In this document: positions 42,055 to 54,900 of the stretch, piece by piece
How positions within the stretch are numbered: position 1 is the first letter of the stretch
Layout: each line of letters starts with the position of its first letter
Assembly: GCA_958450365.1 (NCBI GenBank)
Contig: CAUEEP010000741.1
Coordinates: forward strand, 4,381,501 to 4,445,500
Reading direction: 5' to 3'
From: Mesorhabditis belari
Taxonomy: Eukaryota > Nematoda > Chromadorea > Rhabditida > Rhabditidae
DNA length: 64,000 nucleotides
Position numbers and translations under genes: made by a program
Notes under the pieces: model-generated
The model's database searches: none
Told to the model about the DNA's origin: nothing
What the model saw: only the letters and a program-made list of their open reading frames with translations

Positions 42055-42830
42055 TGAATGCTTTAGGATGCTTCAGAATACTTTAGAATGCCGTAGAATG
42101 CTTCGGAATGCTTTAGAAAGCTTCAGAGTGCTTCAGAATACTTTAGAATGCTTTAGAATGCTTCAGAATGCTTCAGAATGCTTTAGAATGCTTTAGAATG
42201 CTTCAGAATCCTTCAGAATGCTTTAGAATGCTTCAGAGTGCTTCAGAATACTTTAGAATGCTTCAGAAAGCTTCAGAATGCTTCGGAATGCTTCCGAATA
42301 TTTTAGAATGCTTCCGAATGCTTTAGAAAGCTTCAGAATTCTTCAGAATGCTTTAGAATGCCTCAGATTCCTTCAGAATCCTTCAGAATGCTTCAGAATA
42401 CTTTAGAATCCTTCAGAATGCTTTAGAATGCTTCGGAACGCTTCAGAGAGCTTCAGAATGCTTTAGAATGCTTCAGAATGCTTCAGAATTCTTCAGAATG
42501 CTTTAGAATGCTTCAGATTCCTTCAGAATCCTTCAGAATGCTTCAGAATACTTTAGAATGCCTCGGAATGCTTCCGAATATTTTAGAATGCTTCCGAATG
42601 CTTCCGAATGCTTCAGAATGCTTCACAATGCTTTAGAATCCTTCAGAATCCTTCAGAATCCTTCAGAGTGCTTCAGAATACTTTAGAATGCTTCAGAAAG
42701 CTTCAGAATGCTTCGGAATGCTTCCGAATATTTTAGAATGCTTCCGAATGCTTTAGAAAGCTTCAGAGTGCTTCAGAATACTTTAGAATGCTTCACAATG
42801 CTTCACAATGCTTCAAAAGGATCCTTCAGA
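42055..42830. repeat. 10-bp array GAATGCTTTA
   Basis: About 77 units with GAATGCTTCA, GAATACTTTA, GAATCCTTCA variants and clear higher-order blocks. Confidence 0.93.
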
Positions 42831-43649
42831 ATCCTTCAGAATGTTTTGAAGTCATGTGACACTTGAAGAAATAGTCTTTTCAAAGGGTACTTTAGAATTT
42901 GAGCAAATGCAGTTGTTATTTGTAAAATTTTATAGAATCTAGACTCGAATAATCTGGAAAAAAGTTGATTGCTAAATGTTTTAAAGACTAGAATATATAG
43001 ATTCCTCGATATCTAGTCAATTAAGCTCTCAAAATGGACGTGAAATGTTTTCGCCTCGTAAAAAAACATAGGTGACCCTTTAGTGGATTCGAGGGTGAAG
43101 GGAAAATGCAAATGAGAGGCTGAAAGGTGAAAGGATGGGTTGAAAGATTGAAGGAAAGGAGTGGAAGTGGCCATCATCGAATGAGAAAAAAAGACGAGTG
43201 ACACTGCCTCCACCTGTTATGCAATATTCAAGAGGTTGAAAGGTGAAAAGGGGACGGAGCGTTTAAGGGCAAATAGAACATGCATGCTTAAATAGAACCG
43301 GTCAATGAGCGTTTCAAAAGCGAGAATGAAACGAAATTGAGATCGAAAATGGCTTTCTTTTGTCAGAAATGGCTTTCTTTTGTCAGAAATGGCTTTCTTG
43401 TGTCAGAAATGGCTTTCTGGGCTCTATGCCAGAGAGGGGACCCTTAAAATAATCAGGGTTTTTTCAAAAAAAACCCAGCCCTGTAGCCGAAGTATTGTAT
43501 CTGAATCTATCAGCTAGTCAAAGCCTGGCTTTTTTTAATTTGCTTAACCTTGGCTTTGTAAAATTGGCTCTAACAATAAGAACAATCCTTATTCCAACGA
43601 TTGATCAATCCAGATTCAAGGAGCGGAGGATGTGGAGGTAGCTGTGAGC

Positions 43650-43830
43650 TTTGATAGCTCTGGGCTTTGATAGCTCTGGGCTTTGATAGCTCTGGGCTTT
43701 GATAGCTCTGGGCTTTGATAGCTCTGGGCTTTGATAGCTCTGGGCTTTGATAGCTCTGGGCTTTGATAGCTCTGGGCTTTGATAGCTTGTGAAGCTGTGA
43801 AGCTGTGAAGCTGTGAAGCTGTGAAGCTAT
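43650..43830. repeat. 16-bp array GCTCTGGGCTTTGATA
   Basis: Nine units followed by an 8-11 bp GTGAAGCT run. Confidence 0.9.
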
Positions 43831-44764
43831 CAAAGCCTCAATACGCCATCTTCATTGCATTCTCTTTTTTAAAACTCAAATTTACCGGGGTGGAATCCCA
43901 TTGATGGAACGCATTTTTATCGTAACAATTCATTGTAAACATTCAGCATAAGCGTAAGCTCAGCGTAAGCGTAAGCTTCTTTTCTAATCCCATTAGTGCA
44001 AAGCCTTTTTAGAGCAAGGTCTTTTAGAGGTCCAAAAGCAAAGAGTATCCGAATTTTTTTCTATGAAAGATCAATTCAAAAACCTTCGAGTACCAAATAT
44101 TGTACTACAAAATGTTGCAAAGCCACCCGCCCCTCCCCCCAAAATTGAAATTCCAGACCAAAATTTTGTAGTCAAAGTACTATATTCGAATATTGTATTC
44201 AAATCATGTATCCAGCTCTAAAAGAAAAGAAAATAAATGATCCTTTTTTGGATGAAAGAAATGAAAATGACAACGAAAAATGAGGGATCATGTATTTCCG
44301 CGCAACGACTCGCCATTTTAATGGATTTTCGGGAAGGGGAACCAAACGGGGATCCCCCTGCCCCCAAAAAAGGGATACCTCATTTATTTGTCTTTAGCTT
44401 GGCATGCTCTTTCTTTTTGCTTTTCTGTGCTTTAAATATAATAGAATTGAGGGTGGATTAGATCATGATGAGCATCAAATCATTTAGGGTGTTTGCTTGG
44501 GTTTCTTTGGAAAAACATCAAGATTTATGACTGTTCTTCAGGTTGTGTAGCTCACGTGGCAATGCCTACAAAGTGACAATGCCTACAAAGTGGCAATGCC
44601 TACAATGCCCACAAAAAGTTGCTCTCAGAGACCCAGAAAAGACAGCATATGTGTTTCTTTGCTGTTACAGATCTCAATTACAGGTCCAACTAAAAAACTA
44701 GGTTTTAGACAATGATACAGTTCTCAAGATCGGCGAGAGCAATCAGCTGTACCCCTTCCAAGTG

Positions 44765-45060
44765 GAAAAGCTGGCTTCAGACAAAGCTGGCTCCAGACAA
44801 AGCTGACTTCAGACAAAACTGTCTCCAGACAAAGCTGTCTCCAGACAAAGCTGTCTCCAGACAAAGCTGACTTCAGACAAAGCTATCTTCAGACAAAGCT
44901 GGCTCCAGACAAAGCTGGCTCCAGACAAAGCTGACTTCAGACAAAACTGACTCCAGGCAAAGCTGTCTCCAGACAAAGCTATTTCCAGGCAAAGCTGTCT
45001 CCAGACAAAGCTGACTTCAGACAAAGCTGACTTCAGACAAAGCTGTCTCCAGACAAAGCT
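44765..45060. repeat. 16-bp array ACAAAGCTGTCTCCAG
   Basis: About 18 units with GACTTC and GGCTCC variants. Confidence 0.9.
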
Positions 45061-45239
45061 TCTCTATTCAAATCATCTTCTGCTCTTCACTCAATCCTCA
45101 GTGACTTAATTCTCTATAGTGAAGTTTAATCAAATTATTCTATTCAATATTCTTAACCCATAGAAACCGGCTAGTACTTAAATATAATCTGTTACATACG
45201 CAATTAAGAATATTAAGAAATAAAATTAGATTATTAAGA

Positions 45240-46355
45240 ATAATCTAATTGAAAATCCAAAAGAATTCAAATGAAAATCCAAATCCAAAAGTACCAAGTA
45301 CCTAGTTCAAAAGATCGAGTTTTGAATTTTAATAAAAGCATATTCAGGTAGACGTATTCCCATATTTCCATTGAGTGATGGGGTTGAACAAGTTGAAGCT
45401 CTCCAAGACATTTATCTATTCGAATTGACCACATAATCTGCTCATGACAATACAGAATGACCCACAATTATAGCGTCGCACTTCAGGGGGCCTAGATTTG
45501 CCAAAATTGAATGAATCGTTCTGGTTTTTCTGGAGGTAAATCTTAAGTATGTCTCCTGGAACGGTGATTATTATCTAATCGATTCAAGCTTTCAACTTTT
45601 TTTATATGTCCTTCCAAAGTTGAGAGTCGAGTTTCGCTTATTTATAGGATTTTTGAGAGCAATCATGTCAAAATCTCGTTGAGATTGAATTTATTTTGTT
45701 AATGAGCGAAATTTCACACGCTCTACGCTTTCACACGCTGAGAAATTTCACCAAAACTCACTTAATATTGTCTGTTTTCACTTGGGGCATTCAGAGAAGC
45801 CGCTAAAGAACAAGAAAATCATTTTTTCAAGATCTCTAGCTTTTACATTTTATAGGTAATGATTATTAATTGAAAATCATTTAAATCTTAAAGACTTTTT
45901 GCCAAGAAAACTTTCAAAATCCCATAAATGAGTATAAACGAGCGAAACTCGACTCTCAACTTTGGAAGAACATATAAAAAGTTGAAAGCTTGAATCGATT
46001 AGATAATAAGCACCGTTCCAGGAGACATACTTAAGATTTACCTCCAGAAAAACCAGAACGATTCATTCAATTTTGGCAAATCTAGGCCCGCTGAAGTGCG
46101 GTGCTTTAATTGTGGGCCATCCTGTATTGTCATGAGCAGATTATGTGGTCAATGCGAATAGATAAATGTCTATTCGAATGTCTATTCGTGGAGAGCTTCA
46201 ACTTGTTCAACCCCATCACTCAATGGGAAATACGTCTACCTTTACGTCTACCATCACTCAATGGGAATACGTCGTCTGCTTTTATTAAAATTCAAAACTC
46301 GATCTTTTGAACTAGATACTTTTGTACTTTTGGATTTGGATTTTCAATTAGATTG
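45240..46355. repeat. 1.1 kb palindrome containing a MITE
   Basis: Inner MITE 45451-46126 with termini TACAGAATGACCCACAATTA and TTTAATTGTGGGCCATCCTG. Its flanks are themselves inverted copies (AGATCGAGTTTTGAATTTTA at 45315 versus TAAAATTCAAAACTCGATCT at 46286), so the palindrome extends about 200 bp beyond the element on each side. The right arm has small internal duplications. Confidence 0.7.
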
Positions 46356-46535
46356 TTGTTAATACATCTGCGCATGGAACAGATTATATGTAAGTACTAA
46401 CAGGTTTCTGAAATTGGATGAATCTCTGAAAGAACCTGCTCTATTTTATTGACATTTGTTGCATCATTCAAGTAAAGAAATTTATTTATTTATTTCTTTA
46501 TTAGCAACATAAAGTCAAAGCTTAAAGTTGCAAAT

Positions 46536-49500
46536 TCAAATCATATTGTGAATATTTGATGGTTGATCATCATCAGCCGGAGAATCATTCTCAGAATCGG
46601 TGTTCTCTGCATAAAGTAATCGCTCAAAGTCCTCGAGTTCGTTCGAATCAGTTCGACTCGCTCTCAATCGATTTCTGAAAAAGTAGATGAAATGAAAAGA
46701 TAGATAAAATGATGAATTTTACTATATTTTACTATATAGACAAGGCACTTACCCATAGTCGATATTAAAGTATTTTCGATATTGACTGTTTGGCCAAAAG
46801 ATATGCAAAAGACAGAGAATGGCGCCGAAGTTCGCAAGAGTTGTGATTCCTGTAAAATAAGTGCTAAATAACTTAACGTTTAACTTAAATGTTTAGTGAT
46901 AACTTTCATTTACCCAAAATAATTCGAAATCTCCATAAAAGAGTGATGAAATGAGCGATGCAACCGAGTCCCGGCAAATAAGCAAACCAAACGAGGAAAC
47001 CGGCTCCGAAATGCGCAAGAAAAGTCGCTTTCTCATGGTGTTTTTCCCTGGAATTTTTGAATTGATAAGCTTCCTAAGAAATTCAATTATGATATTTGCA
47101 CTCTGAAGCTTGAAATTACACTAGTACAAGTACAATAGAAGTTCAAATCGGTAGTTAAAGCTAGCATAGTTCAACTAGACTCATTTTGAACTCTTCTTTG
47201 TACTTGAAGTTAACAATTCCCAGCCAACACTCACCGTTTTATCAAAACCCGTATTTCAAGGAGAAACCATATAGCGAAAATGATACGAATAGCGAGCATA
47301 CCGTGGCCCGGCCAGCTAGAGAAAACATCTACATCATGGAGAATATCGTATACAAAAATCTGAAGAATTTCAATTCGTTAAATCTCTAAACAACTTACAA
47401 AGTTACAACAGAAGAAGATAAATTTAACGATGGAAAGAAATGCCCATCCGACAATTAAACACTTTGAAGGTTTTAAGGAAGGACCGGAAAATGCCCATCC
47501 TCTTCCCAAAAGCAATAACATTAAACAAAGTACATCAGTGGCGATCATCCTGAAATTTTTGATCCGTAGATTGGTGAGTAAGACATAAAGCCCTTTCTGG
47601 CGAATGGAACACGTGTCAGTGTAGCTTATTTGGTAAAGCGTTCGCCTGGTAAGCGAGTTCTAAGCGAGTCGCAGGTTCGAATCCTGGCGCCGAGCATGTT
47701 CTTAGTCCCAACCCATAAAAAGATTGAAACTGGTGAATTAAAAGTGTTTTATTCAGCTTATAGTTGCAGAGTTACAAATAGAATATCAGTTAGTAGTCTG
47801 TTTTGAACCTAAAAAGCACAAAGTACATAGTACCAACCTGTTAAAGTTAAAACTATAATATAACAACAAGAATAACTAGTACTACTGCATTTAAAATTTT
47901 TACAACCAACGTTTTCTATCAAATGTACTTGCTTTTATAATCCAAACACAACCTTTCAGACGGACATCAGTACGCTAGAAAGTGTGCGTTTATGAGTAAA
48001 GCACGAAATAGATTAGAGCAGAGTACAACGTACCTCAAAACCTCGCCCGCAAGCCTTGCCACGAGAAACCCTTCTCCATCAGCTGCGAATTGTAACATAT
48101 TTAACGATTGTAGAGCCACACCAGCTGTTTTCAGATAGACAATCCATGAAAGAAGTTTCAAGCGAGTTGGCGACTAAAAATCCAAGTCTAATAATAAAAA
48201 CAAAAACGACTTGTCTTTCTTTAAAACTTTGCAACTTAAGTGCAAACAAGGGTTGATATATCTGAAATCGATCAAAATCAAAACTTTCCCTTACATAATG
48301 CTTTCGTTGAATCGAGCGACCATGATAAATAATCGCACATAGAATCAAATAGGCAATCAACGTGGCTAGATACATTTGAGTAGCGTCCTGAAAAAGAGAA
48401 TTAAAAATTGCGATCGATACAAACTTGTTCGTCGAAGCTGAACTGAAGCCCGAAAGGATTTTTCGATAAATCCTGGGGATCACCATTTGTTAGCCAAAAA
48501 TCGTAGTTGAGCGTGGATTTGGAATTTGATTGAACCCAGGAACAGTTTCCATTCAAATGACAACCGATGAGCACAAGAAACCTGCAATAAAGGCTTTAAT
48601 TATAACAAATTTGATATTAATTTGATGGGACTATATAGAACTTTGTAAATTTTCAAATAACTAGAGAGCAATGTGCCTTAAAATGTACTTGAATCTCTGA
48701 TTATTTAAATCCTCTAAAAACTCACCAATATTCGGGCATTTGAGGCTCAACAATTTGCATTGTCATTTGATAACCGGGGATCAGTGTGGTTGAGTTGTCT
48801 GGGTCTTCTTCTAAATTTAATCAAAAATTAAAGATAAAGAAATCAGTAACTATGGCTAGGACTTCTGAGTCTATTTATAGACTATAGATTTAGCCAACCT
48901 TCGCAAATTTTCCCAGCCGGACAAGGAACCCATCGAAAAATGTCGGCAGTTCCTTTGGGTTTGCATCGAGACTCGAAACCGTTTGAGGCAATCTCCTAAT
49001 TTTTTTTGTTAAAGAATTGAAATTGAAGTTACCTGCATAATTGAGCTGCACGATTTCCCATAATTTGAATCCTCGGAATGTAGGAGGCCGATATTCGCTT
49101 GAGAGATGATGACGAAGAGGAGAGGATCTAAAAAAAGTGTCACTGTTATTTACAACTGATCCATGTTTTGGTGCAACTATCACAAGGCTTTGTGCATTCA
49201 TTTTGGACTCAACTAACCATCTCCAGGCCGCTGCACTCCTGTGATATTTCCATAAATGAATCCTCTAGAAGTACGTGGATGGCGATTATCGGTTTGTTGA
49301 AAGCCGAACTTTGTGATCACCTGAACGTTGAAGATATTATTGATCAAATAGCAATGGAAGCTGGGCAACTATCACAAGGATTGTTTTACAAAACAAATTT
49401 ACAACAATGTTATGAATTTGAAATCTTTTTTGCTTAAACTCAAAGCTCAAAGGTTTTTTGCTTAAACCACAAATCAGTTTTTCAAACTGTTCTTAGGTTT

Positions 49501-50872
49501 TACGTTAAGTCAAGTCAGTTTTGCCAAATTTGTCATCTCAAATTGTATTGCGGAACGCTGTGACGACGAGTCACCAAGAATCTGCTGCAGTCTAATAAGA
49601 CACCAGAAATATCGTATCCTAAACAATATCGCGTATAAAAGGACGCCTTCTTCTCCATTTAGTCAAAATTTTCTCTCATTTTTTCTGTGAAGGTTGGTTT
49701 CTTTTGTTCGAGATACTTTCACAACTTCCACAAGTGATTCCTTTTTGTCTCTGGGTCAATACATTGATTTTTTGAGCTTCATTGAAACATTTTCACACAC
49801 TTTGCCTTTGTGTATTGAATAAACTTGGATTTGTTATTTATTCAAGCAAAAGTGCATAGGTCTACAGGGTGCGTCATAATATAATCCATAATGAGGCGCA
49901 TCCACAACAACTTCTTCAACGGTTCTTGGGCCAACAACACCGTTCCGTTGTGTTCAGTGATGAGAAGTTGTTCACTGTCAAGCAAGTGCTTAACAAGCAA
50001 AATGGTCGTATTTACGCTGTTTCTAATCGACAAAAGATGGTAAAACGTGCCCTTTACCCAGTATCACTTATGGTTTGGCGCAATCACATCGGATGGAAAC
50101 TCGCCGCTCGTTTTTGCGCCTTCTGGCATGAAAATCAATGGAAACGCGTATTTGGATATTCTGAAAACAAAATCGCTTCGATGGGCACAATCTCACTTCA
50201 AAAGACGCCATTTGACATATCAACAAGATGAAGCTCCGGCTCACAAGGCTCGTTTTGTCTAGGATTGGTGCCGGGTAAACATTCCCGACCTTATCGCCTT
50301 TGATGAGTGGTCCCCGAGTTCACCGGATTTAAATCCGCTCGATTTTTCTGTTTGGTCGGTGCTTGAAGCAAAAGCTTGTCAAAAACCACAGAAAAACGTC
50401 GATTCTTTGAAGAAAGCGCTGATTAAGGCATGAGATGAGCTCGATGTGCCCTACTGCCACGACTCGACGCTTGCCACAAAGCTGACGGAAATATTTTTGA
50501 ATTTTATTTGTTTTTATTATTGATATGGGTCATATAAATGTTATTTTCATAAAAATTTGAATGTGGAAGTAAAAGGAAATTTTTTCCAAGTTTTTCCGAT
50601 TATGAGTAATTATGACGAACCCGGTAGTCACCGTCTAGTGAATTCAAGGGAAAGCAGACTAGTAATTAATAGTAACAGTGATACAGAACACACGCTAAGT
50701 AATAGTAATACAAAACAAATTAGTTATGGTAAACCCGATTTACCTGAATATTTTGCTCTCCCGGTTTCCATATTCCTTTTACATGAACGGTGAGCGTCGA
50801 CGAGAATTGCAACGATAGACAAACTACAAAAAGCCATTTTACACCATCACATCTTTTAGCGTATTTTGGCAT
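46536..50872 (-). CDS. GPR180/TMEM145-family seven-pass membrane protein
   Basis: Member of the GPR180/TMEM145 (intimal thickness-related receptor, GOST-like) family. Fourteen exons join in phase to 509 aa: 50872-50744, 49320-49218, 49127-49033, 48995-48899, 48810-48726, 48581-48425, 48387-48295, 48261-48228, 48124-48034, 47549-47399, 47359-47235, 47047-46914, 46849-46753, 46674-46536. Exon 1 carries a signal peptide followed by HVKGIWKPGEQ. The lumenal domain contains ITKFGFQQTD, IYGNITG, FRWVPCPAGKIC, WLTNGDP and FSFDEQ, typical of the family. Hydrophobic helices follow, including LATLIAYLILCAIIY, QFAADGEG between helices, LGRGWAFSGPSL, and SSWPGHGMLAIR. The C-terminal tail is acidic (ENTDSENDSPADDD). 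Exon 8 (34 nt) is the least certain. Intron 1 contains a truncated maT transposase in antisense. Divergent from the isomerase gene at 51972. Confidence 0.87.
47617..47696 (+). tRNA. tRNA-like sequence, anticodon GGT (Thr-type)
   Basis: A box TAGCTTATTTGGTAAAGCG, anticodon arm TTCGCCTGGTAAGCGAG (5-bp stem, loop CTGGTAA), B box GGTTCGAATCC. The segment AAGCGAG is duplicated after the anticodon arm and the acceptor does not pair, so probably a pseudogene. Within a GPR180-like intron. Confidence 0.45.
49863..50530 (+). pseudogene. maT (DD37D mariner) transposase, C-terminal part, degraded
   Basis: Begins at a terminus TACAGGGTGCGTCATAATAT, then goes directly into mid-transposase: VVFSDEKLFTV (first Asp), then after a frameshift WFGAITSDGNSPLVF, YQQDEAPAH (second Asp), and SPSSPDLNPLDFSVW (third Asp). 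Thirty-seven positions, including one stop codon, lie between the second and third Asp, the DD37D spacing of the maT clade. The N-terminal DNA-binding region is missing. Antisense inside intron 1 of the GPR180-like gene. Confidence 0.8.
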
Positions 50873-51971
50873 CGCCACATTCTGAAAATTTACATAATAT
50901 ATATAATTTAAAGAAACGAGCTAAACAAAAACAATAACTATTGGGTTGTCCAGTTATAAATGCGCGTTTTTACCATTTTGTAAATTTCTCAAGATATCGA
51001 ACAGATGTATGAGTGTTATATATCATTCGAAAGCTGAAGATCTCCTCTACATCTTGGAATAAAAAAGTTTTTGAATTCATTCAACTTTTTGGGAAATTGA
51101 CTGCACAAAGGGAGAGGTCGTTCTCGAAAAAACCCATTCCAGCTTAGCTATTCCTCAAGTTTTATGCTGTAAAATAACCGCCCAGAAAAGAAAAGTAAAG
51201 ATGCTCCAAAACTGTTATATTTAAACAAAACTTGTATTGATATATCTATTGGCCAAATATCAAACGGTTAACTCAATTTGAGTGGAGCCAAAACTTGATC
51301 CAAAGGCGCCCTTCCATTTTTTGGCCACCTCTTCTTCTGTGCAGTCAATTTGCCCAAAAGCTGAACAAATTCAAAAAACGTTTTATATCAAAATGTAAAG
51401 AAGATCTTCAGCTTTCGAATAATACTCATATATATCTTTTTCTTGATTTCGGTATCTTGAGAAATTTACAAAATAGTAAAAAACGCGCATTCATAACTGG
51501 ACAACCCAATATAAACATAAAAAGAACAACTATAATCATCAATCAATAAATCAATAACCAAAAAGCTATTAGTAAACGAGGCAGCTGTTCAATTAATAAT
51601 TTTAATTCAAATAAGAGTTCTTCTTGTTTTAAATTGATTGATAATTTCAAAAACATAAGTTTAATCTAGATAAAGAATATCTTAAATGATTTAAATCTCT
51701 CAAAAGAATATCTAAAACTTAAAAGAACAAATTAAATATCTCAAAATATCTTTTAATATTAAAAATGAAAAAAATTATCTGAGTGATTTGGATTTGCTTT
51801 TTTAGTGGTCGAAAAAACAGCTTAAGTCCCTTTCCGACTACCGTAACCAAGTGGGGCGCGGAATAAAACGAACATTTTTGAAATCAAAGAATCAGACCAT
51901 TAAATTTCCAACTGATTTCAGGGAATTTATTCACAAATTCTTGCAATTTTCTTACCATTTCTTTTTTAGGA
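50873..51971. promoter_or_regulatory. Divergent intergenic region
   Basis: Separates the start codons of the GPR180-like gene (minus) and the isomerase (plus), so both promoters should lie here. A 569-bp MITE occupies 50941-51509, leaving under 70 bp on the GPR180 side. No TATA or other defined motif identified. Confidence 0.45.
50941..51509. mobile_element. Mariner-type MITE between divergent genes
   Basis: 569 bp with termini TTGGGTTGTCCAGTTATAAA and an inverted GGACAACCCAA end, flanked by TA on both sides. It fills half of the 1.1 kb between the GPR180-like start codon and the isomerase start codon. Confidence 0.75.
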
Positions 51972-54900
51972 ATGAAATCAATCGTTAATGGACCGATTCC
52001 GGACGATTTCATGCGAGATGTCTCTAATCGATTGAACACTCTTTTATTTGATAAGGTAGAACATAAAATTAAAGCAAAATCAAGACAAGAATAAGATAAA
52101 ATTAACAAAATTAAGAGAAAATTAACAAAATAAGACAAAATAGGACAAAATAAAGTCAAAATAAGACAAAATTAAGGCAAAATCAAGACAAGAATAAGAT
52201 AAAATTAACAAAATTAAGAGAAAATTAACAAAATAAGACAAAATAGGACAACATAAAGTCAAAATAAGACAAAATTAAGGCAAAATCAAGACAAGAATAA
52301 GATAAAATTAACAAAATTAAGAGAAAATTAACAAAATTAAGGCAAAATCAAGACAAGAATAAGATAAAATTAACAAAATTAAGAGAAAATCAAGAAAATT
52401 AAGACAAAATAAGAAAAAATCAACAAAATTAAGAGAAAATCAACAAAATTAAGAGAAAATAGGACAAAATAAAGTAGAAATTAACAAAATTAAGAGAAAA
52501 TTAAGCTTAACACACTATTAGATTAAAAGAATCAATAAAATTTTAATGATATTCAGGAAAAACGAGAGCTCACTGTGTTGGATCAACTATTGCTTCCACT
52601 AGAGAAAAAGTATATTCCGGTGAGAAATGTTGACGAAGCCTGTGCAGTGATCAAATCGATGCAGGTAACAAATTTGTTTGGCATTACCAAAACGGAGAAA
52701 GAGTTGGCTTGACACGATCTTGACAGGCTGGCTTGACACGATCTTGACAAGCTGGCTTGACACGATCTTGACAGGCTGGCTTGACACGATCTTGACAAGC
52801 TGGCTTGATCCATTTAATCATGTTAAACTGGCAAGAAAATTCGTGGAAAGTTTGGACGATGATTCCTCAAAAACCAAGCCATCAATTCTTCCCAATTTTT
52901 TTTGGTAGATCTAACTATATTTCAAAAAGTCTTTAGCACAAAATCAGTGTTGGTTCTAGGTAAAAATAAGAGATTCTCTTCAGCTGACTTTCAGCTGACT
53001 TGGTCACTTTTTTGAGTGACAAGTTTAGATAAGTTTAGATAAGTTTAGACAAGTTTAGACAAGTTTAGGCAAGTTTAGATAAGTTTAGACTTTAGACAAG
53101 TTTTTAATGGACTAATGGATAAGTAATGGTCATTTAAAAACCCTAAAATCAACTACTTAAAACAGAGAAAATTTGCGATTAAGGCATAGTCTTTGGTTGA
53201 GCTTTTTTCTTCAGTTCAATTTCTTTCAACCTAAGCCACTAAAAGCAAAAGTTTAAACGAGATTTCTTCGACTGAAACTGACTCAAAAGCTAATAAAAAT
53301 TCATGCCCTGCAAGTAGGATAAGAAATTTAAACAATTTAAACAATTTAAAGCTATTTGACCATAAACTTTTCTCTTTTCTAGGTCAGGGGCGCTCCATTG
53401 ATAGCGGCTGTGGCAATTCTCGGACTCTATTTGGAAATCAATCAGAAAACACTGAAAGATTCTGCAGAATTTTTACACTTTCTTGGTGAAAAGGTTTATA
53501 TTAAACAATATCTAAACAAATTTCGAAAACACAACGAAACTAAAAACACATTTCGACTTGTTTATCCTTTTCTCTTTTAGTCCCAACAGCTGATCGACAC
53601 TCGGCCAACGGCTATCAATCTGCGAAATGCTCTAAATGATCTCAAAGCCTGTGTTCTAGTTTCTAGTGTTCAAACAGTACAAGGAAAACTAGCAAGGTGA
53701 ATAAAGGAAGGTTCATTAAATGCTAAAACTTTAGCTTAAACGAAAAGATTTTGGAGATATATGATGGAGAACAAGAGGAGAATCGGAGACTCGTTTGGAA
53801 TGGATACCAAGAGGTAAATCTTGAAGAATACTTTCTTTATTATTTATTTATCTATTTGTTTATCTATTTATTTATCTATTTAGTTATCTATTTATTATAT
53901 TTATTCCGTATTTATTCCAATTAAAGAGTCCTCTCTATGAGGAAAGCTCTCTCCAATAGAAGGCTTCAAAAATTGGAGTAGAGAGGTTCAAGGCTTCAAA
54001 AATTGGAGTAGAAAATGTTAAAAATTGAACCAATTTGATCATGTTTGATGAATGATTTCAGGTAATTTCAAATTGCTCTCATGGCAAAGAGAAACTCACT
54101 CTGTTGACCATTTGCAACACGGGAAGTCTGGCAACTTGCTCATGGGGTACTGCATTAGGTGAGAAAAGGCAGAAAACAAACATAACTTAAACCATATGGT
54201 TTTTCATTTCAAACTTACTTTTAAAACCTACTTTCTTTCTACTTTCTTTCTACTTTCTTTCTAAGCAGCAAAGAAACTTGAAATCTTTGCAATTTGATCG
54301 ATTTCAGGCGTGATTGTTGCTTTACATCAGGCCGGTCGAGTGGAAAACGTTTACGCACTTGAAACAAGACCATACAATCAAGTAAAACGAATTTAAATAT
54401 CTTTTAAATGTTTGTAAATATTTGTAAATGTTTGTAACATCAATAAAAGCATCAATAAAAGCCAGATTAGAGACTAAATTTCTTTTAAATGTTCGGAGTG
54501 GGGTAAATGCGAGCTTTTTTTTGGGCATTTCACCATCAGCGCACCTTTTTTTCGCTTTAAAAAAGCTAATATTAAACAATTTCTCTTGCAAAAGTTGCTT
54601 TTATAGGTCATTTTAGGGCATAGAATCCAAATTTTAACATATCAAAGATTGTGGAAGCAAAATAACGACGTTATACCTAGAGAAGTATCGACAATTTGAT
54701 TTTGTTTTGATTTGAGAATTTGATTTACCCGTTTTCTCTTTCAAATTGGTTTCACAAGCTCTGATAGGTTAAAATTTGGATTCTATGTCCTAAGATTACC
54801 TAGAAAAGCAACTTTTGGAAAAGAAATTGATTAGTATTAGCTTTTTAGAGTTTTCTAAAGGTTTTTAGAGCTTTCTAAAGCTTTTTAGAGCTTTCTAAAG

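Larger units (their letters stand above)
38600..46535. other. Repeat-rich interval without recognised genes
   Basis: Contains mariner-type MITE termini and one complete copy, a small palindromic MITE, a 57-bp hairpin, one tRNA-like sequence, three arrays and a 1.1 kb palindrome. Short open frames such as those at 43013-43213 and 44237-44461 resemble nothing I know. Confidence 0.55.

Noticed and set aside
42055..42830. CRISPR-like repetition
   Set aside because: No unique spacers; units are contiguous 10-mers. The same applies to all arrays in the window.
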